A stretch of DNA of 64,000 nucleotides from Pseudomonas khavaziana (GTDB lineage Bacteria > Pseudomonadota > Gammaproteobacteria > Pseudomonadales > Pseudomonadaceae), in NCBI RefSeq assembly GCF_019145205.1, contig NZ_JAHSTT010000001.1, positions 1 to 64,000 of the forward strand, given 5' to 3'. The notes beneath the pieces were generated by a model, which did no database searches, was not told the DNA's origin, and saw only the letters and a list, made by a program, of their open reading frames with translations. The stretch's first letter is position 1. Every line of letters begins with the position of its first letter. The position numbers and the translations under genes are program-made. Shown here one piece after another: positions 29,357-38,470 of this stretch.

Positions 29357-30328
29357 TCAGGCCACAAACTGCTCCGCGTAGTGGCAAGCCACCTGCCGAT
29401 TATCCAACGGCCGCAACAACGGCTCCTCGCTGCTGCAGCGCTCGGTCGCATACGGGCAACGCTTGTGGAACGCGCAGCCAGGCGGCGGGTTCAGCGGGTT
29501 GGGCAGTTCGCCGACGATCTTGATCTTCGGCTTGTCCGGGTCAGGATGAATCGTCGGGGTGGCCGACAGCAGCGCCTGGGTGTAGGGGTGCAGGGGGCGT
29601 GCGTAAATGTCTTCCTTGGGACCCACTTCCACCGGGCGGCCGAGGTACATCACCATCACATCGTCGGCAACGTGCTGCACCACCGCCAGGTTGTGGGAGA
29701 TGAACACATAGGCAGTGTTGAACTCCTGCTGCAAGTCCATGAACAGGTTGAGCACCTGGGCCTGGATCGACACGTCCAGCGCCGAGGTCGGCTCATCCGC
29801 CACCAGCACTTTGGGTTGCAGCATCATTGCCCGGGCCAGGGCGATACGCTGGCGCTGGCCGCCGGAAAACATGTGCGGGTAGCGCTGATAATGCTCGGGG
29901 CGCAGGCCCACTTGCTTCATCATCGCCTGCACTTTTTCGCGGCGCTCGGCAGCGGACAGGTTGGTGTTGATCAGCAACGGCTCACCGAGTTGATCACCGA
30001 CTTTCTGCCGTGGGTTCAGCGAGGCATACGGGCTCTGGAACACCATCTGCACGTCTTTGCGCAATTGCTTGCGTTGAGCCTTGTCGGCGCCAGCCACTTC
30101 TTGCCCGGCGATTTTCAAGGAGCCCGACGAGGGCTCTTCAATCAGCGTCAGGGCCCGGGCCAGGGTGGATTTGCCACAGCCCGACTCGCCCACCACGGCG
30201 AGGGTCTTGCCGGCTTCCAGCTCAAAGGACACACCATTGAGGGCACGCACGGTGGCGTGGCCCTTGAACAGGCCACGGGACACTTCGTAGTGACGGGTGA
30301 GGTCGCGGGCGGTAAGAACGACGGCCAT
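29357..30328 (-). CDS. dppF: Dipeptide ABC transporter ATPase DppF
   Basis: A 323-residue ATPase, the second of the heterodimer that drives dipeptide import. Walker A is GESGCGKST, the signature FSGGQRQRIALARA and Walker B VLVADEPTSALD. The C-terminal oligopeptide/dipeptide segment has the PGCAFHKRCPYA cysteine pair, which in related DppD/DppF proteins binds an iron-sulfur cluster. It overlaps the dppD stop by 1 bp (TAATG). It closes the dpp operon. Confidence 0.94.
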   Translation of the reverse strand: MAVVLTARDLTRHYEVSRGLFKGHATVRALNGVSFELEAGKTLAVVGESGCGKSTLARALTLIEEPSSGSLKIAGQEVAGADKAQRKQLRKDVQMVFQSPYASLNPRQKVGDQLGEPLLINTNLSAAERREKVQAMMKQVGLRPEHYQRYPHMFSGGQRQRIALARAMMLQPKVLVADEPTSALDVSIQAQVLNLFMDLQQEFNTAYVFISHNLAVVQHVADDVMVMYLGRPVEVGPKEDIYARPLHPYTQALLSATPTIHPDPDKPKIKIVGELPNPLNPPPGCAFHKRCPYATERCSSEEPLLRPLDNRQVACHYAEQFVA

Positions 30329-31296
30329 TACGCCACCTCCTGGTTCAAGGGGTAGAAGCAGCGCGCAAGGCTGTTGGTTTTCGGATCAAGGCTCGGGCGC
30401 TGGGTGCGGCAGTTTTCCTGCACGTACGGGCAGCGCGGCGACAGCAGGCAACCCTGCGGGCGGTCATACCGGCCCGGCACGATGCCTGGCAGCGTGGCCA
30501 GGCGTGTGGCGCCGAGGCTGTGCTCGGGAATCGCCTTGAGCAACGCTTCGCTGTAGGGGTGTGCCGGGATATCGAACAACTGCGGCACCTGGCCGACTTC
30601 CACGGCCTGGCCGGCATACATCACGCACACGCGCTGGGCAGTTTCGGCCACCACCGCGAGGTCGTGGGTGATCAGCACCAGGCCCATGTTCTGCTCTTTC
30701 TGCAGGGCCAGCAGCAGCTCCATGATCTGCGCCTGGATGGTCACGTCCAGCGCAGTGGTCGGCTCATCGGCGATCAGCAGTTTCGGCTCACCGGCAATCG
30801 CCATGGCGATCGCAACACGCTGGCTCATACCGCCGGACAGCTGGTGCGGGTAGGCATCCATCCGGCTGGCAGCGCCTGGGATTTCAACCTTTTCCAGCAG
30901 TTCGATCGCGCGTTTGCGTGCTTGTTTGCCGGACATTTTCAAGTGCAGGCGCAGCACTTCTTCAATCTGGAAACCCACGGTGTAGCTGGGGTTCAGCGCG
31001 GTCATCGGGTCCTGGAACACCATCGCCAGGTCTTTGCCGACGATCTGGCGGCGCTGGCGGTTGCTCAGCTTGAGCATGTCCTTGCCGTCGAAGTTCAGGG
31101 CGTCGGCGGTGACGATGCCGGGGTGCTCGATCAGGCCCATCAGCGCCATCATGGTCACGGATTTACCCGAACCCGACTCGCCAACGATCGCCAGTACTTC
31201 GCCTTTGTCGACGGAGATGTCGAGGCCATCGACCACCGGCACGGCAGTCTTGTCGCCGAAGCGGACGTTGAGATTCTTGATTTCTAACAGTGACAT
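30328..31296 (-). CDS. dppD: Dipeptide ABC transporter ATPase DppD
   Basis: A 322-residue ATPase pairing with DppF. Motifs are [10 protein letters not shown] (Walker A), [14 protein letters not shown] (signature) and [12 protein letters not shown] (Walker B); the C-terminal [14 protein letters not shown] segment carries a conserved cysteine group. The ATG at 31296 follows GAGGAG; a longer frame to 31356 has no such site. It sits 10 bp after dppC and overlaps dppF by 1 bp. Confidence 0.94.
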   Translation of the reverse strand: MSLLEIKNLNVRFGDKTAVPVVDGLDISVDKGEVLAIVGESGSGKSVTMMALMGLIEHPGIVTADALNFDGKDMLKLSNRQRRQIVGKDLAMVFQDPMTALNPSYTVGFQIEEVLRLHLKMSGKQARKRAIELLEKVEIPGAASRMDAYPHQLSGGMSQRVAIAMAIAGEPKLLIADEPTTALDVTIQAQIMELLLALQKEQNMGLVLITHDLAVVAETAQRVCVMYAGQAVEVGQVPQLFDIPAHPYSEALLKAIPEHSLGATRLATLPGIVPGRYDRPQGCLLSPRCPYVQENCRTQRPSLDPKTNSLARCFYPLNQEVA

Positions 31297-31306
31297 GGGA
31301 ATCTCC

Positions 31307-32224
31307 TCAGGCGGCGTTCTTGAGTTTCGGGTCCAGCGCATCGCGCAGGCCGTCACCCATCAAGTTGATTGCCAGCACGCTGAGCAAAATGGTCAAGCCA
31401 GGCAGGCTCACGACCCACCAGGCGCGTTCGATGTAGTCCCGGGCCGAGGCCAGCATGGTGCCCCACTCCGGGGTTGGCGGTTGTACGCCAAGGCCGAGGA
31501 AGCCCAGGGCCGCGGCATCGAGAATCGCCGAGGAAAAGCTCAAGGTTGCTTGTACGATCAGCGGCGCCATGCAGTTAGGCAGCACGGTGATGAACATCAG
31601 GCGTGGCAGGCCGGCGCCGGCGAGGCGGGCGGCAGTCACGTAGTCGCGGTTCAGTTCGCCCATTACCGCAGCGCGGGTCAGACGGACATAAGACGGCAAC
31701 GACACGATGGCGATGGCGATCACGGTGTTGATCAGGCCAGGGCCGAGGATGGCGACAATCGCCACGGCCAGCAGCAGCGACGGCAGGGCCAGCATGATGT
31801 CCATCAGGCGCATGATGGTCGGGCCGAGCAAGCGCGGGAAGAACCCGGCGAACAGACCCAGCAGGATACCCGGGATCAGCGACATCACCACCGACGACAA
31901 ACCGATCAGCAACGACAGGCGCGAGCCCTGGATCAGGCGCGAGAGCAAGTCACGGCCCAGTTCGTCGGTGCCCAGCAGGAACTGCATCTGCCCACCTTCC
32001 AGCCACGCTGGCGGGGTCAGCAGGAAGTCGCGGTATTGCTCGCTGGGGTTATGCGGTGCAACCCACGGGGCGAAGATCGCGCAGAACACGATCAGCAGCA
32101 TGAACAGCAGGCCGGCAACCGCGCCTTTGTTCTTGGAGAAGGCTTGCCAGAATTCTTTGTACGGGGACGGGTACAGCAGGCTCTGATCGACTGCTGACAC
32201 TTGAGTAGGTGTGGTCATGGTCAT
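31307..32224 (-). CDS. dppC: Dipeptide ABC transporter permease DppC
   Basis: A 305-residue inner-membrane permease with an N-terminal OppC-type extension, about six helices and the coupling loop with [20 protein letters not shown]. Two candidate ATG codons (32224 and 32218) lie two codons apart; the inner one is better spaced from a weak GAG site. It follows dppB by 4 bp and pairs with it to form the channel. Confidence 0.94.
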   Translation of the reverse strand: MTMTTPTQVSAVDQSLLYPSPYKEFWQAFSKNKGAVAGLLFMLLIVFCAIFAPWVAPHNPSEQYRDFLLTPPAWLEGGQMQFLLGTDELGRDLLSRLIQGSRLSLLIGLSSVVMSLIPGILLGLFAGFFPRLLGPTIMRLMDIMLALPSLLLAVAIVAILGPGLINTVIAIAIVSLPSYVRLTRAAVMGELNRDYVTAARLAGAGLPRLMFITVLPNCMAPLIVQATLSFSSAILDAAALGFLGLGVQPPTPEWGTMLASARDYIERAWWVVSLPGLTILLSVLAINLMGDGLRDALDPKLKNAA

Positions 32225-32228
32225 GATC

Positions 32229-33239
32229 TCAGCGCTGGTGACGGATGCGTGGGTTGGCGAAGCCGTAGAGGATGTCCACTACGAAGTTCACCAGGATCAC
32301 CAGGCAGGCGATCAGCAGAATGCCGTTCTGCACCACCGGGTAGTCACGCGCGCCAATGGCTTCGATCAGCCATTTGCCGATGCCGGGCCACGAGAAGATG
32401 GTTTCAGTGAGTACGGCGCCGGCCAGCAGCGTGCCGACTTGCAGGCCGACCACGGTGAGTACCGGAATCAGCGCGTTGCGCAGGCCGTGCACAAACACCA
32501 CGCGTGCCGGCGAGAGGCCCTTGGCCTTGGCGGTACGGATGTAGTCCTCACGCAGAACTTCGAGCATCGACGAACGGGTCATCCGTGCGATCACCGCCAG
32601 CGGGATGGTGCCCAGCACGATGGCCGGCAGGATCAGGTGGTGCAGGGCGTCCCAGAACGCGTCCGGCTCGTCGGCCAGCAGGGTGTCGATCAGCATGAAG
32701 CCGGTGCGCGGCTCGATGTCGTAGAGCAGGTCGATACGCCCGGAAACCGGGGTCCAGCCCAGGCTTACCGAGAAGAACATGATCAGGATCAGGCCCCACC
32801 AGAAGATCGGCATCGAATACCCCGCCAGGGAGATGCCCATCACCCCATGGTCGAACAGGGATCCTCGTTTCAAGGCCGCGATTACCCCGGCCAACAGGCC
32901 CAGGATACCGGCGAACAACAGCGCGGCCATGGACAGCTCCAAGGTCGCGGGGAAGAGGGCGGTGAATTCGGTCCACACGCTGGTGCGGGTGCGCAGTGAT
33001 TCGCCAAGGTCACCCTGGGCGAGCTTGCCGACATAGTCCAGGTATTGCGCATACAGCGGCTTGTTAAGGCCAAGGCGCTCCATTGCCTGCGCGTGCATTT
33101 CGGGGTCAACCCGTCGCTCGCCCATCATGACTTCTACGGGGTCGCCTGGAATCATGCGAATCAACGCAAAGGTCAGCAACGTGATGCCGAAGAACGTGGG
33201 GATCAATAACCCCAGTCGGCGGGCAATAAAACTAAACAT
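32229..33239 (-). CDS. dppB: Dipeptide ABC transporter permease DppB
   Basis: A 336-residue inner-membrane permease. The N-terminus (MFSFIARRLGLLIPTFFGIT) is typical of DppB/OppB, and the coupling loop is TAKAKGLSPARVVFVHGLRN. The ribosome site at the ATG (33239) is poor, which suggests reliance on upstream translation from the binding-protein gene. A hairpin separates it from that gene and may set lower expression of the membrane and ATPase genes. Confidence 0.94.
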   Translation of the reverse strand: MFSFIARRLGLLIPTFFGITLLTFALIRMIPGDPVEVMMGERRVDPEMHAQAMERLGLNKPLYAQYLDYVGKLAQGDLGESLRTRTSVWTEFTALFPATLELSMAALLFAGILGLLAGVIAALKRGSLFDHGVMGISLAGYSMPIFWWGLILIMFFSVSLGWTPVSGRIDLLYDIEPRTGFMLIDTLLADEPDAFWDALHHLILPAIVLGTIPLAVIARMTRSSMLEVLREDYIRTAKAKGLSPARVVFVHGLRNALIPVLTVVGLQVGTLLAGAVLTETIFSWPGIGKWLIEAIGARDYPVVQNGILLIACLVILVNFVVDILYGFANPRIRHQR

Positions 33240-33276
33240 CTTGGTGTGTACCTCAATCAGCCGGTTAGGCAGGTCC

Positions 33277-33300
33277 GGCACCGTCAGTGTCGACGGTGCC
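33277..33300. promoter_or_regulatory. Hairpin between dppA and dppB
   Basis: GGCACCGTC, loop AGTGTC, GACGGTGCC is a perfect 9-bp stem. No T run follows in the operon direction, so a role in protecting the 3' end of the binding-protein message is more likely than full termination. Confidence 0.6.
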
Positions 33301-33314
33301 GAGCGTTTTTCTTA

Positions 33315-34913
33315 TTACTTCACCTGGGTGGTGGCGAAGTTATTGGTGGTCAAAGGGCTTTGGGTATAACCCTCGACGTTCTTGCGCATGGCGGTAAACA
33401 TTTTCGGGTAGGCCATGGGGATCCAGGGTTGGTCCTTCTCGAAAACGGCCAAAGCTTGTTCATAGAGTGCAGCGCGCTCGGCGGGTTCAGCGTCGGCGCG
33501 GGCCTTGTCGATCAAGTCTTGAAACTCTTTGTTACACCAGCGGGCGTAGTTTTCGCCGTTTTTCGCTGCATCGCAACTCAGGTTAGGGGTGAGGAAGTTA
33601 TCCGGGTCGCCGTTATCCCCGGCCCAGCCGGCGGAAACCATGTCGTGCTCGCCTGCCTTGGCGCGCTTGAGCATCTCGCCCCATTCCATGACCTTGATGT
33701 TGACCTTCAGGCCGATCTGGGCCAGGTCTGCCTGCATGCGCTGGGCGCCGAGCATTGGGTTGGGGTTGGTCGGGCCGCCGCCGTTACGGGTGAACAGGGT
33801 GAACTCGGTGCCCTCCGGTACGCCGGCTTCCTTGAGCAGGGCACGGGCCTTGTCCAGGTCGCGAGGTGGGTTCTTGAGCTTGTCATTGAAGCCCAGCAAG
33901 GTCGGTGGATACGGGCCGGTGCCCACCACCGCGTTGCCTTTGCCGTAAAGGGCTTCGGTGTAGCCGGCTTTGTCGAACGCAATGTTGATCGCGTGGCGTA
34001 CCCGTGCATCGCTCATGTACTTGTGGGTCGTGTTCAGGGCGGTGTAGCTGGTGGTCATGGCCGCCAGCTCATCGACTTTCAGGTTCGGGTCGGCCTTGAC
34101 GCTCGGCACGTCATCGGGCTTGGGATACAGCGCGATCTGGCACTCGTTGGCCTTGAGCTTCTGCAGGCGCACGTTGTTGTCGGTGGTGATCGCCAGGATC
34201 AGCGGGTCGGCCGGTGGCTTGCCACGGAAATAGTCCGGGTTTGCCTTGAAACGCACCTGGGCGTCCTTGGCATAGCGCGTGAAGATAAACGGCCCGGTGC
34301 CGATCGGTTTGGCGTTCAGGTCATCGGTCTTGCCGGATTTGAGCAACTGGTCCGCGTATTCGGCGGAGTGAATCGAGGAAAACGCCATGGCTAGGTCGGC
34401 CAAGAACGGTGCTTCGGGACGGGTCAGGGTAAAGACGACGGTGTGGTCATCGATCTTCTCTACGCTTTTGAGCAGTTCCTTGAAGCCCATGCTTTCAAAA
34501 TACGGGTAGCCCACGTTCGATTTCTTGTGCCACGGGTGATTCGGGTCCAGCTGGCGCTGGAAGCTCCAAAGCACATCATCGGCGTTCAAGTTGCGCGTGG
34601 GTTTGAAATAGTCGGTGGTGTGGAACTTGATGTCGTCACGCAGGTGGAAGGTGTAGGTCAAGCCATCGGCGCTGATTTCCGGCAGATCTTTGGCCAGGGC
34701 AGGGACCACTTCTGTGGTGCCGGGCTTGAAGTCCACCAAACGGTTGAACATGGTTTCAGCGGCGGCATCGGCGGTGACGGCGGTGGTGTACAGGACCGGG
34801 TCGAAACCTTCCGGGCTGGCTTCGGTGCACACCACCAGCGGTTTGGCCGAAACGCCGATTGCCACGCTCAACAGCGCGGCAGCCATGGCGGCTTGTAGCG
34901 GGAGCATTTTCAT
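33315..34913 (-). CDS. dppA: Dipeptide-binding periplasmic protein (fourth copy)
   Basis: A 532-residue periplasmic binding protein of family 5 (peptide/nickel). It has a signal peptide (cleavage near VSAKP), then VVCTEASPEGFDPVLYTTAV and the ligand-binding RNADDVLWSF region. It is the most divergent of the four copies in this locus and the one directly before dppBCDF. Its position after the OprD-type porin matches PA4502 of PAO1. The ATG at 34913 has GAGGG 6 bp upstream; a second ATG lies two codons later. Confidence 0.92.
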   Translation of the reverse strand: MKMLPLQAAMAAALLSVAIGVSAKPLVVCTEASPEGFDPVLYTTAVTADAAAETMFNRLVDFKPGTTEVVPALAKDLPEISADGLTYTFHLRDDIKFHTTDYFKPTRNLNADDVLWSFQRQLDPNHPWHKKSNVGYPYFESMGFKELLKSVEKIDDHTVVFTLTRPEAPFLADLAMAFSSIHSAEYADQLLKSGKTDDLNAKPIGTGPFIFTRYAKDAQVRFKANPDYFRGKPPADPLILAITTDNNVRLQKLKANECQIALYPKPDDVPSVKADPNLKVDELAAMTTSYTALNTTHKYMSDARVRHAINIAFDKAGYTEALYGKGNAVVGTGPYPPTLLGFNDKLKNPPRDLDKARALLKEAGVPEGTEFTLFTRNGGGPTNPNPMLGAQRMQADLAQIGLKVNIKVMEWGEMLKRAKAGEHDMVSAGWAGDNGDPDNFLTPNLSCDAAKNGENYARWCNKEFQDLIDKARADAEPAERAALYEQALAVFEKDQPWIPMAYPKMFTAMRKNVEGYTQSPLTTNNFATTQVK

Positions 34914-34950
34914 TCAGAGCCCTCTGCAATCGATGGAGCCAGAAAAGCGT

Positions 34951-34981
34951 AGACGGCGGGCTCGTCCTGAGCCCGCCGTCT
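34951..34981. promoter_or_regulatory. Hairpin between opdP and dppA
   Basis: AGACGGCGGGCTC, loop GTCCT, GAGCCCGCCGTCT is a perfect 13-bp stem right after the porin stop. It lacks a T run, so it may stabilise the porin message. Confidence 0.65.
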
Positions 34982-34993
34982 GCCTGGCGCTAA

Positions 34994-36388
34994 TTAAAGG
35001 ATGTTGAATGGGATGGTGGTGACCAGACGGAATTCCTTGATGCTGCCATCGGACTGGAACTCGCTGCCACGGTGTTCAACGTAGGTGGCACGAATCGCGG
35101 TGGCCTTGAGCGGGCCACTCTGCACCGCGTAGGAAGCGCCTACACCGTATTCCTGGTGCTTCTCGCCGTCCTGGGACTGGATGCCGTCGTAGGCGAACTT
35201 GGCGCGGCCATTGTTGCCGGTGTAGTGGGTACCGTCGATGCCCCAGCCGCGGGCCGAGTAGGCATTGAACTTCAGACCTGGCACGCCGTATTCAGCCATG
35301 TTGATGGCATAGGCGATCTGGAAGGATTTCTCGTTCGGGCCGTTGAAGTCCGAAGTCAGGGAGTTGGCCAGGTAGATGCCGTTGGTTTCGTGCAGGTAGT
35401 CGAAGTACTCGTTACCGTTCACTTGCTGGTAACCGAAGGTCAGGCTGTGTGCCTGGTGAGTCAGGCCCAGGGACAGGGAGAAGGTATCGTTGTCGATTTC
35501 CCCCATCTCTTTTTTGCCTTCATCGACAGTCTTGTAGTAGTTGAAGCCGGTGGTCAGGCCCAGTTGCTGAGCGTCGCCCAATTCGTGGGTAGCGCCGAAG
35601 TAGTACTGGTTCCAGAAGTCCTTCACGTTGGCGGCGAAGAAGCTGGTCTTCAGGCTTTTCAGCGGCTGGTAGTTCACGCCCAGGGTGGACACTTTGTCGG
35701 TTTCTGCGCCATTGCCGTATTCGGTACGGAATTTCGACAGGCTCTGCTCGCTACGTGGCGAAACGCGGTCAAACACGCCGCCCTGGAACGACAGGTTGCT
35801 GAACTCTTCACTGTTGAAGCTCACACCCTGGAAGCTTGAAGGCAGGGCACGGTTGCCGATGGTGTCGACGATGCCGCTGCTGAAGTTCTGGCGACCGGCG
35901 GTCAAGGTGGTGTTGGACACGCGGAACTGCACGTTGGCCAGGCCCAGTTTGCTCCACTGGTCGACGGCGTCGCCGTTGGAGTCCGCCAGGGTACGGTTGG
36001 AGCCACCCTTGATGTCACGCTTGCTACGGTCCAGTACCAAGGCGTTGTAGACCGCTACTTCGGTCTTCACCCCAACGGTGCCCTGGGTGAAACCCGAGCT
36101 GGCGTTGAGGATGGTGCCCTGCACCCAGTTGGTACGGTTGCGATCAGTAAGGGTCTGGCCGTGCTTCTGGTAGGCGAAGGTGCCCCCACGGTATTTGCTT
36201 TCATGGGAGTACCAGTTACGTGTGGTGCCGCCCAGGCTGAAATCTTCAATGAAGCCCTTGGCCTCGCCTTGGGCGCTGGTGGCGGCCAACGTGGTAGGAA
36301 CGAAGTCCTGGCTTTGCGTTTCAGCGTAGGCGGTTGCCGTGATGCTGCTGATGGCCAGGGCCAGAAGCGCTTTGCTGCTCAGTTTCAT
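34994..36388 (-). CDS. opdP: OprD-family porin for dipeptides
   Basis: A 464-residue outer-membrane channel of the OprD family. It has a signal peptide (cleavage near AYAET), the family opening FIEDFSLGGTTRNWYSHES, and alternating strands to the C-terminus (TTIPFNIL). By position inside the dpp locus it corresponds to OpdP of PAO1, which takes up glycine-glutamate. The ATG at 36388 follows AAGGAG. It would deliver dipeptides to the binding proteins encoded on both sides. Confidence 0.9.
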   Translation of the reverse strand: MKLSSKALLALAISSITATAYAETQSQDFVPTTLAATSAQGEAKGFIEDFSLGGTTRNWYSHESKYRGGTFAYQKHGQTLTDRNRTNWVQGTILNASSGFTQGTVGVKTEVAVYNALVLDRSKRDIKGGSNRTLADSNGDAVDQWSKLGLANVQFRVSNTTLTAGRQNFSSGIVDTIGNRALPSSFQGVSFNSEEFSNLSFQGGVFDRVSPRSEQSLSKFRTEYGNGAETDKVSTLGVNYQPLKSLKTSFFAANVKDFWNQYYFGATHELGDAQQLGLTTGFNYYKTVDEGKKEMGEIDNDTFSLSLGLTHQAHSLTFGYQQVNGNEYFDYLHETNGIYLANSLTSDFNGPNEKSFQIAYAINMAEYGVPGLKFNAYSARGWGIDGTHYTGNNGRAKFAYDGIQSQDGEKHQEYGVGASYAVQSGPLKATAIRATYVEHRGSEFQSDGSIKEFRLVTTIPFNIL

Positions 36389-36520
36389 GGGTGAAGCTCC
36401 TTTGGTTCTCTTTTTTAATGCCGGTCTTTTTAGGTGAACCGGCTATTGGGTGTGTAACTCGTTCAAGCTATTGCAAACGTTTGGCGTAGGAAAAATCCCA
36501 ACAAAAGGCTGCACGTTTAC

Positions 36521-36543
36521 CGGAGAGTCAGCAGCACTCTCCG
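36521..36543. promoter_or_regulatory. Hairpin after the third dppA copy
   Basis: CGGAGAGT, loop CAGCAGC, ACTCTCCG lies 17 bp after the stop codon. There is no T run. Confidence 0.55.
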
Positions 36544-36559
36544 CAATCCGGTTATTTTC

Positions 36560-38164
36560 TTATGGGGTAATGCTGACGCCCGAGAACACGTTGCGGCCGA
36601 AGGGGCTCACCTTGAAACCTTCGACTTTGGCGCTTAACGGCTGGTTGACCGTCGAGTGGGCGATGGGCGTGATCGGCACCTGCTGCTTGAGCAGTTGCTG
36701 CGCCTGTTTGTACAGAACAGTCCTTTGTTCGCGGTCGGTCACGACCTTGGCTTGCTTGATCAGCTTGTCGTACGCCGGGTCACACCACATGGAGTAGTTG
36801 TTCCCGCCGATGGCGTCGCAGCTGTAGAGGGTGCCGAGCCAGTTGTCCGGGTCACCGTTGTCGCCGGTCCAGCCGATCAGGCTGACATCGTGCTCACCGT
36901 TCTTGGTGCGCTTGATGTATTCGCCCCACTCATAGCTGACGATCTTGACCTTGAGGCCAATCTTGGCCCAGTCGTTCTGCAGCATCTCGGCCATCAGCTT
37001 GGCGTTGGGGTTGTAGGGGCGCTGCACCGGCATGGCCCACAGGGTGATCTCGGTGCCTTCCTTGACGCCGGCGGCCTTGAGCAATTCCTTGGCTTTTTCC
37101 GGGTTGTAGGCGGCGTCCTTGATGCTGTCGTCGTAGGACCATTGCGTCGGCGGCATGGCGTTGACCGCCAGTTGCCCGGCGCCCTGGTACACGGCGTTGA
37201 GGATGCTCTGCTTGTTCACCGCCATGTCCAGCGCCTGGCGGACCTCAAGTTGGTCGAAGGGCTTATGGCGCACGTTGTAGGAGATATAGCCGAGGTTGAA
37301 ACCGGGCTTGGTCAGCAGTTGCAGCTTCGCGTCAGTCTTGAGGGCTTCGACATCGGCGGGGCGGGGATGCAGGGTGACCTGGCATTCCCCGGCCTTGAGC
37401 TTCTGCACCCGCACCGAGGCATCGGTGTTGATGGCGAAGATCAGTTGGTCCAGCTTGACTCGACTCGGGTCCCAGTACTGTTTGTTGCCCACATAACGGA
37501 TCTGCGAGTCTTTCTGGTAGCGCTGGAACACGAAAGGACCAGTGCCGATCGGCTTCTGGTTGATGTCGCTGGGCCGGCCTTGCTTGAGCAATTGTTCGGC
37601 GTATTCGGCCGAGAGGATTGCGGCAAAGCTCATGGCGATGTTCTGCACGAACGCGGCGTCGACCGTGTTCAAGGTCATCACCACAGTGTAGGGGCCGGTT
37701 TTCTCGACCTTGGCGATATTCTTGTTCAGGCTCATCCCGTTGAAGTACGGAAACTCGGTAGGGTAGGCCTTGCGGAACGGGTGGTCGGGGTCAAGCATGC
37801 GGTTGAAGGTAAACAGCACGTCGTCGGCGTTGAAGTCCCGCGTCGGCTTGAATTCCTTGTTGCTGTGGAACTTCACCCCTTCACGCAGATGAAACGTATA
37901 GGTCAGCCCGTCTTCAGAGATATCCCACTTGGTTGCCAGCCCTGGCACCACGTCGGTGGCGCCTTTTTCGAACTCGACCAGGCGGTTGTACAACGGCTCT
38001 GCGGCATCGTTGTCGGTGGCGGTGGTGTATTGCGCAGTATCGAAACCTGCCGGGCTGCCTTCGGAGCAGAACACCAGGCTCTTCTTTTCGGCGGCTTGTC
38101 CCATGGTGGCCACGGCCAACAGGCTGGTGGCAAACATCGCGGATAGAACGGTGGTATGGCGCAT
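36560..38164 (-). CDS. dppA: Dipeptide-binding periplasmic protein (third copy)
   Basis: A 534-residue periplasmic peptide-binding protein with a signal peptide (cleavage near GQAAE) and the family opening LVFCSEGSPAGFDTAQY. The stretch AVNAMPPTQWSYDDSIKDA is nearly the same as in the second copy, pointing to tandem duplication. ACAAACAA (38179-38186, minus strand) overlaps the ribosome site and matches seven of eight positions of the Crc/Hfq motif. Copies with different pockets would widen the range of dipeptides taken up. By order it matches PA4500 of PAO1. Confidence 0.92.
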   Translation of the reverse strand: MRHTTVLSAMFATSLLAVATMGQAAEKKSLVFCSEGSPAGFDTAQYTTATDNDAAEPLYNRLVEFEKGATDVVPGLATKWDISEDGLTYTFHLREGVKFHSNKEFKPTRDFNADDVLFTFNRMLDPDHPFRKAYPTEFPYFNGMSLNKNIAKVEKTGPYTVVMTLNTVDAAFVQNIAMSFAAILSAEYAEQLLKQGRPSDINQKPIGTGPFVFQRYQKDSQIRYVGNKQYWDPSRVKLDQLIFAINTDASVRVQKLKAGECQVTLHPRPADVEALKTDAKLQLLTKPGFNLGYISYNVRHKPFDQLEVRQALDMAVNKQSILNAVYQGAGQLAVNAMPPTQWSYDDSIKDAAYNPEKAKELLKAAGVKEGTEITLWAMPVQRPYNPNAKLMAEMLQNDWAKIGLKVKIVSYEWGEYIKRTKNGEHDVSLIGWTGDNGDPDNWLGTLYSCDAIGGNNYSMWCDPAYDKLIKQAKVVTDREQRTVLYKQAQQLLKQQVPITPIAHSTVNQPLSAKVEGFKVSPFGRNVFSGVSITP

Positions 38165-38431
38165 GACAATCCCGATCCTTGTTTGTAGTTATCAACAGCG
38201 AACCACCTCTCTGGCGTACGGCCAGGGAGACATCACTGGTCCCACACACAGCAAGTGCCTTTTCTCAGAATGATGCCTCTGCTGTCCTACGACGTTATGG
38301 GGCGCGGACATTGCAGTAAATGCGTCAATTCTGACTGGCCTTGTAGGTAACGGAGACACGGGTCGCAGTTCGTTGCTGTAGGACACAACGCTTTCAATCG
38401 TGGTCTGTTTCCCTATGGCCTGGGCAGATGG

Positions 38432-38465
38432 AATAACGGCGACGTTATGAAACGTCGCCGTTATT
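38432..38465. terminator. Long hairpin after the second dppA copy
   Basis: AATAACGGCGACGTT and its perfect complement with a 4-base loop start 6 bp after the stop. The 306-bp gap 38165-38470 holds this stem and the leader of the third copy; nothing else is seen. Confidence 0.65.
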
Positions 38466-38470
38466 GATCC

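Noticed and set aside
36656..38146. A 496-codon open frame antisense to the third dppA copy
   Set aside because: It lies wholly inside a well-supported gene on the other strand. Its translation is low in recognisable motifs and rich in V, H, G and D, as expected from the complement of GC-rich codons. The same holds for the long frames antisense to prfC (24891-26492), fruB (5867-7264), piuA (15917-17065) and the other dppA copies.
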